DNA of 64,000 nt from an uncultured Pelagibacteraceae bacterium (lineage in GTDB: Bacteria > Pseudomonadota > Alphaproteobacteria > Pelagibacterales > Pelagibacteraceae): NCBI GenBank assembly GCA_902524535.1, contig CABZDR010000001.1:1-64000 (forward strand). Reading direction: 5' to 3'. Shown here piece by piece: positions 61,950 to 64,000 of the stretch. A model generated the notes under the pieces. That model was not told where the DNA came from. It did not search any database and worked only from the letters and a program-made list of their open reading frames with translations. The position numbers and the translations under genes are program-made. Position 1 is the stretch's first letter. Each line of letters starts with the position of its first letter.

Positions 61950-62886
61950 AATTTTTAAATTGTTTCTCTATATATCCCGATATTCTATGAGTTTCATTAA
62001 GTTTTTTATAACTCCACTCTTCTACTTTGTCCTCTAGGTTTTTAATTATATCTAATGATTTAAAAAGCTCAAAAAATTTTTGAAATCGTATATTTTTTTT
62101 TATAGATGGCATTTGAGCCACATATATAGGTCTTCCTGTCATTGCTGCCTCTGATATCATGGAAGTTGAGTCACATGTTACAATAATATGATCAGCTAAA
62201 CTAAGTGCTGACAAATAAGCTTTTTTATCAATATCTGAAATTATAATCTGATCATCATCAAAAAAGTCTTGTGCTTTATCTACTATTCTTCTTGGTGTTC
62301 TCATTGAAGGTATAAAAATTAGTTGATAATCCTGGTTGATAAAATTTTTTTTAGTTTTGATAAAAATTTTTTCAATTATTTTATCGTTAAAATTGTAATA
62401 TTTATTAGGACCTCCAGCAATAAAAACTATTACTTTCTTTTTTTTTATTCGGGGTTTAAGATAATTAATATTTTCTACTAATTCTGCTTCAGTAAGATAA
62501 TGAATTGCACCTTTACTTTTTAAAACATTTATACCCTCAAGACCGTCATGCTCTGGTGCTACGACATAATCAAAATTATTTAATGATACTTTTGGATCCT
62601 GAATATGAATATTCATTATTTTATTTCCAAATTTATTTTTTAAAAAAATTGATGGAACTACACTTTTTCTTCCACATGAAATTACTACATTAAATTTCTT
62701 TGAAATATCATTTTTAAAAACAAAATCTTTTACAGGGGTTAATTTTGGAGGAATCATTTTCCAAAAACTATTTAGCTCAATTTTCTCGTGTATAAATTCA
62801 AGATTAAGAGCTTTCGCAAGCCCCTCAACTTGGCTAATCATGCCATGCATTCCCTCGGTCAATAATAAACCTTTTAATTTAGTCAT
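61936..62886 (-). CDS. ELM1-like GT-B fold protein (Mito_fiss_Elm1 family)
   Basis: A 316-residue protein of the family named after plant mitochondrial fission factor ELM1. Features are LLLTEGMHGMISQVEGLAKAL at the N-terminus, VVISCGRKSVVPSIFLK, NIHIQDPKV, YVVAPEHDGLEG, VFIAGGPNKYY, and VTCDSTSMISEAAMTGRPIYVA near the C-terminus. The layout is that of GT-B glycosyltransferases such as LpxB and MurG. The bacterial role is not established. It overlaps the oxygenase-like gene by 14 bp and is divergent from trxB. Confidence 0.83.
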   Translation of the reverse strand: MTKLKGLLLTEGMHGMISQVEGLAKALNLEFIHEKIELNSFWKMIPPKLTPVKDFVFKNDISKKFNVVISCGRKSVVPSIFLKNKFGNKIMNIHIQDPKVSLNNFDYVVAPEHDGLEGINVLKSKGAIHYLTEAELVENINYLKPRIKKKKVIVFIAGGPNKYYNFNDKIIEKIFIKTKKNFINQDYQLIFIPSMRTPRRIVDKAQDFFDDDQIIISDIDKKAYLSALSLADHIIVTCDSTSMISEAAMTGRPIYVAQMPSIKKNIRFQKFFELFKSLDIIKNLEDKVEEWSYKKLNETHRISGYIEKQFKNYDFS

Positions 62887-62907
62887 TAATCACTATATAG
62901 CTGTCAT

Positions 62908-63852
62908 ATGAGTCAAAATCCAACTAAACACACAAAAGTGTTAATAATTGGATCCGGTCCTGCTGGATATACAGCTGCAGTTTATGCTGCTAGAGCAATG
63001 TTAAATCCAATTTTAGTTTATGGATCGGAACCTGGAGGTCAATTAACCACAACAACGGATGTTGAAAATTTTCCTGGATTTGCTGATGTGATACAAGGTC
63101 CGTGGCTTATGGATCAAATGAAAGAACAAGCAAAAGCAGTTGGAACAGAAATGATTCAAGACCATATAAGTTCAGTAAATTTAAAAACCTCACCTTTTGA
63201 AGCTATCGGTGACACTGGTCAAAAATATACTGCTGATAGTATAATTATTTCTACTGGAGCCCAGGCTAGATGGTTGAATATTAAATCTGAGCAAGATTTT
63301 AGAGGATTCGGTGTATCAGCTTGTGCAACATGTGATGGTTTTTTCTTCAAAGATAAAGAAGTTGCTGTTGTAGGTGGGGGTAATGCTGCTGTTGAGGAAG
63401 CAATGTTTCTTACAAAATTTGCATCGAAAGTAAAATTAATTCATAGAAGAGATAGTTTAAGAGCTGAAAAAATGCTTCAAAAAAAACTTATGGAAAATAA
63501 AAAAATTGAAATTATTTGGGATACTGTTGTTGAGGATGTAATTGGAGACAAAGATCCAAAAAATGTTAAGGGCATTAAAGTTAAAAATGTAAAAACAAAT
63601 AAAATTGACGAAATAAAATTAGATGGTGTATTCATCGCTATTGGCCATGACCCTGCAACCCAGTTATTTAAAGATCAACTTAATATGGACAAAGAAGGTT
63701 ATTTAATAACAAAACCAGACTCTACAGAGACAAATATACCGGGTGTATATGCGGCTGGAGATGTAAAAGATAAAACATTTAGGCAAGCAGTTACCGCTGC
63801 TGGTATGGGATGTATGGCAGCACTAGAGGCTGAGAAGTTTTTATCTCATTAA
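62908..63852 (+). CDS. trxB: thioredoxin reductase
   Basis: A 314-residue NADPH:thioredoxin flavoenzyme. FAD motif GSGPAGYTAAVYAARA (15-30) and GGQLTTTTDVENFPGF; redox pair C139-AT-C142 (SACATCDG); NADPH motif VVGGGNAAVEEA; C-terminal PGVYAAGDVKDKTFRQAVTAAGMGCMAAL (noted by AAGDV). In contrast to the ferredoxin reductase at 10631 it keeps the CxxC. A partial ADP-ribosylglycohydrolase-like gene starts 1 bp after its stop. Confidence 0.97.
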   Translation: MSQNPTKHTKVLIIGSGPAGYTAAVYAARAMLNPILVYGSEPGGQLTTTTDVENFPGFADVIQGPWLMDQMKEQAKAVGTEMIQDHISSVNLKTSPFEAIGDTGQKYTADSIIISTGAQARWLNIKSEQDFRGFGVSACATCDGFFFKDKEVAVVGGGNAAVEEAMFLTKFASKVKLIHRRDSLRAEKMLQKKLMENKKIEIIWDTVVEDVIGDKDPKNVKGIKVKNVKTNKIDEIKLDGVFIAIGHDPATQLFKDQLNMDKEGYLITKPDSTETNIPGVYAAGDVKDKTFRQAVTAAGMGCMAALEAEKFLSH

Positions 63853-63853
63853 A

Positions 63854-64000
63854 GTGAAAAATAATCTCCATGTATTCTTAGGTGCTACAGTAGCGGATGC
63901 AGCAGCAAGACCGTTGCATTGGGTATATAATCAAAAAAAACTCCTAGAGTATATTAGAGGTAAGAAAGACTTTACTTTTTTAAAAAAAAACAAAAGTCCT
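63854..64000 (+). CDS. ADP-ribosylglycohydrolase/crystallin J1-like protein (partial, N-terminus only)
   Basis: A GTG at 63854, 1 bp after the trxB stop, opens a frame that stays open to the window end (49 codons). It reads MKNNLHVFLGATVADAAARP then LHWVYNQKKLLEYI. The G-x-x-V/I-x-D-A start and the LHW-(V/I)-Y segment resemble the N-terminus of the ADP-ribosylglycohydrolase/J1-crystallin family. Too little is visible to be certain; metal-binding Asp motifs would come later. Confidence 0.55.
   Translation, partial: MKNNLHVFLGATVADAAARPLHWVYNQKKLLEYIRGKKDFTFLKKNKSP

Noticed and set aside
1-64000. CRISPR arrays, insertion sequences, phage genes or defence systems
   Set aside because: No regularly spaced repeats, transposase, integrase or recognisable defence proteins were seen; the content is almost entirely housekeeping and envelope genes.

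Overview
The window looks like a chromosomal segment of a streamlined marine alphaproteobacterium of the SAR11 (Pelagibacter-like) group. The base composition is very AT-rich, proteins are rich in Lys, Asn and Ile, and most genes abut or overlap by 1-23 bp. It carries a proteorhodopsin gene beside ferredoxin and ferredoxin reductase, an alphaproteobacterial-type LexA box, and a single-cysteine DksA. No insertion sequence, prophage or CRISPR array was seen. The taxonomic call is an inference from gene content and style, not from a marker tree.

Layout. 1-2.5 kb: a TolC-type outer-membrane protein (cut by the window edge), a P-loop glycerate-kinase-like protein, a GFA-family protein and a small secreted protein, all on the minus strand. 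2.6-4.3 kb: an SOS-type umuDC operon with its operator touching the umuD start codon. 4.3-9.2 kb: PEP carboxylase and two membrane glycosyltransferases. 9.2-10 kb: dksA with two tiny overlapping membrane ORFs behind it. 10-13 kb: GST, ferredoxin reductase, ferredoxin and proteorhodopsin, divergent from a propionyl-CoA synthetase gene and an SMR transporter gene. 15.2-18.3 kb: a sugar-modification cluster (GT4, GT2, DegT/WecE-type aminotransferase). 18.3-27.6 kb: housekeeping genes (dihydroorotase-like, ygfZ-like, MazG-like, fumC, AsmA-like, uvrD-type helicase, pepP-like).

27.6-48.4 kb, minus strand, is one co-directional division and cell-wall (dcw) supercluster: mraZ, ftsZ, rsmH, ftsL, ftsI, a fused murE-murF, mraY, murD, ftsW, murG, murC, murB, ddl, ftsQ, a shortened ftsA-like gene, lpxC, bamD, ligA. 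It differs from the canonical order in three ways. ftsZ has moved to the front, murE and murF are one 950-residue protein, and the gene in the ftsA slot encodes only 234 residues. That protein seems to keep FtsA domains 1A and 1C and the membrane-targeting tail but to lack the ATP-binding 2A/2B half. A promoter with three TGGGN repeats (MraZ operator) lies in front of mraZ.

48.5-64 kb: RNase P RNA, an AmpD-like amidase, mlaA-mlaC, two tRNAs (one a tRNA-Val(GAC) with unusual D- and T-loops), an O-antigen ligase-like protein, the yqeY-dnaG-rpoD macromolecular synthesis operon, carAB, a 2OG-Fe(II) oxygenase-like/ELM1-like pair, trxB, and the start of an ADP-ribosylglycohydrolase-like gene cut by the window end.

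The most interesting items are the mini-FtsA with relocated ftsZ, the atypical tRNA-Val, the two micro-ORFs behind dksA, loss of zinc ligands in both DksA and DnaG, and the LexA box placed directly on the umuD start.
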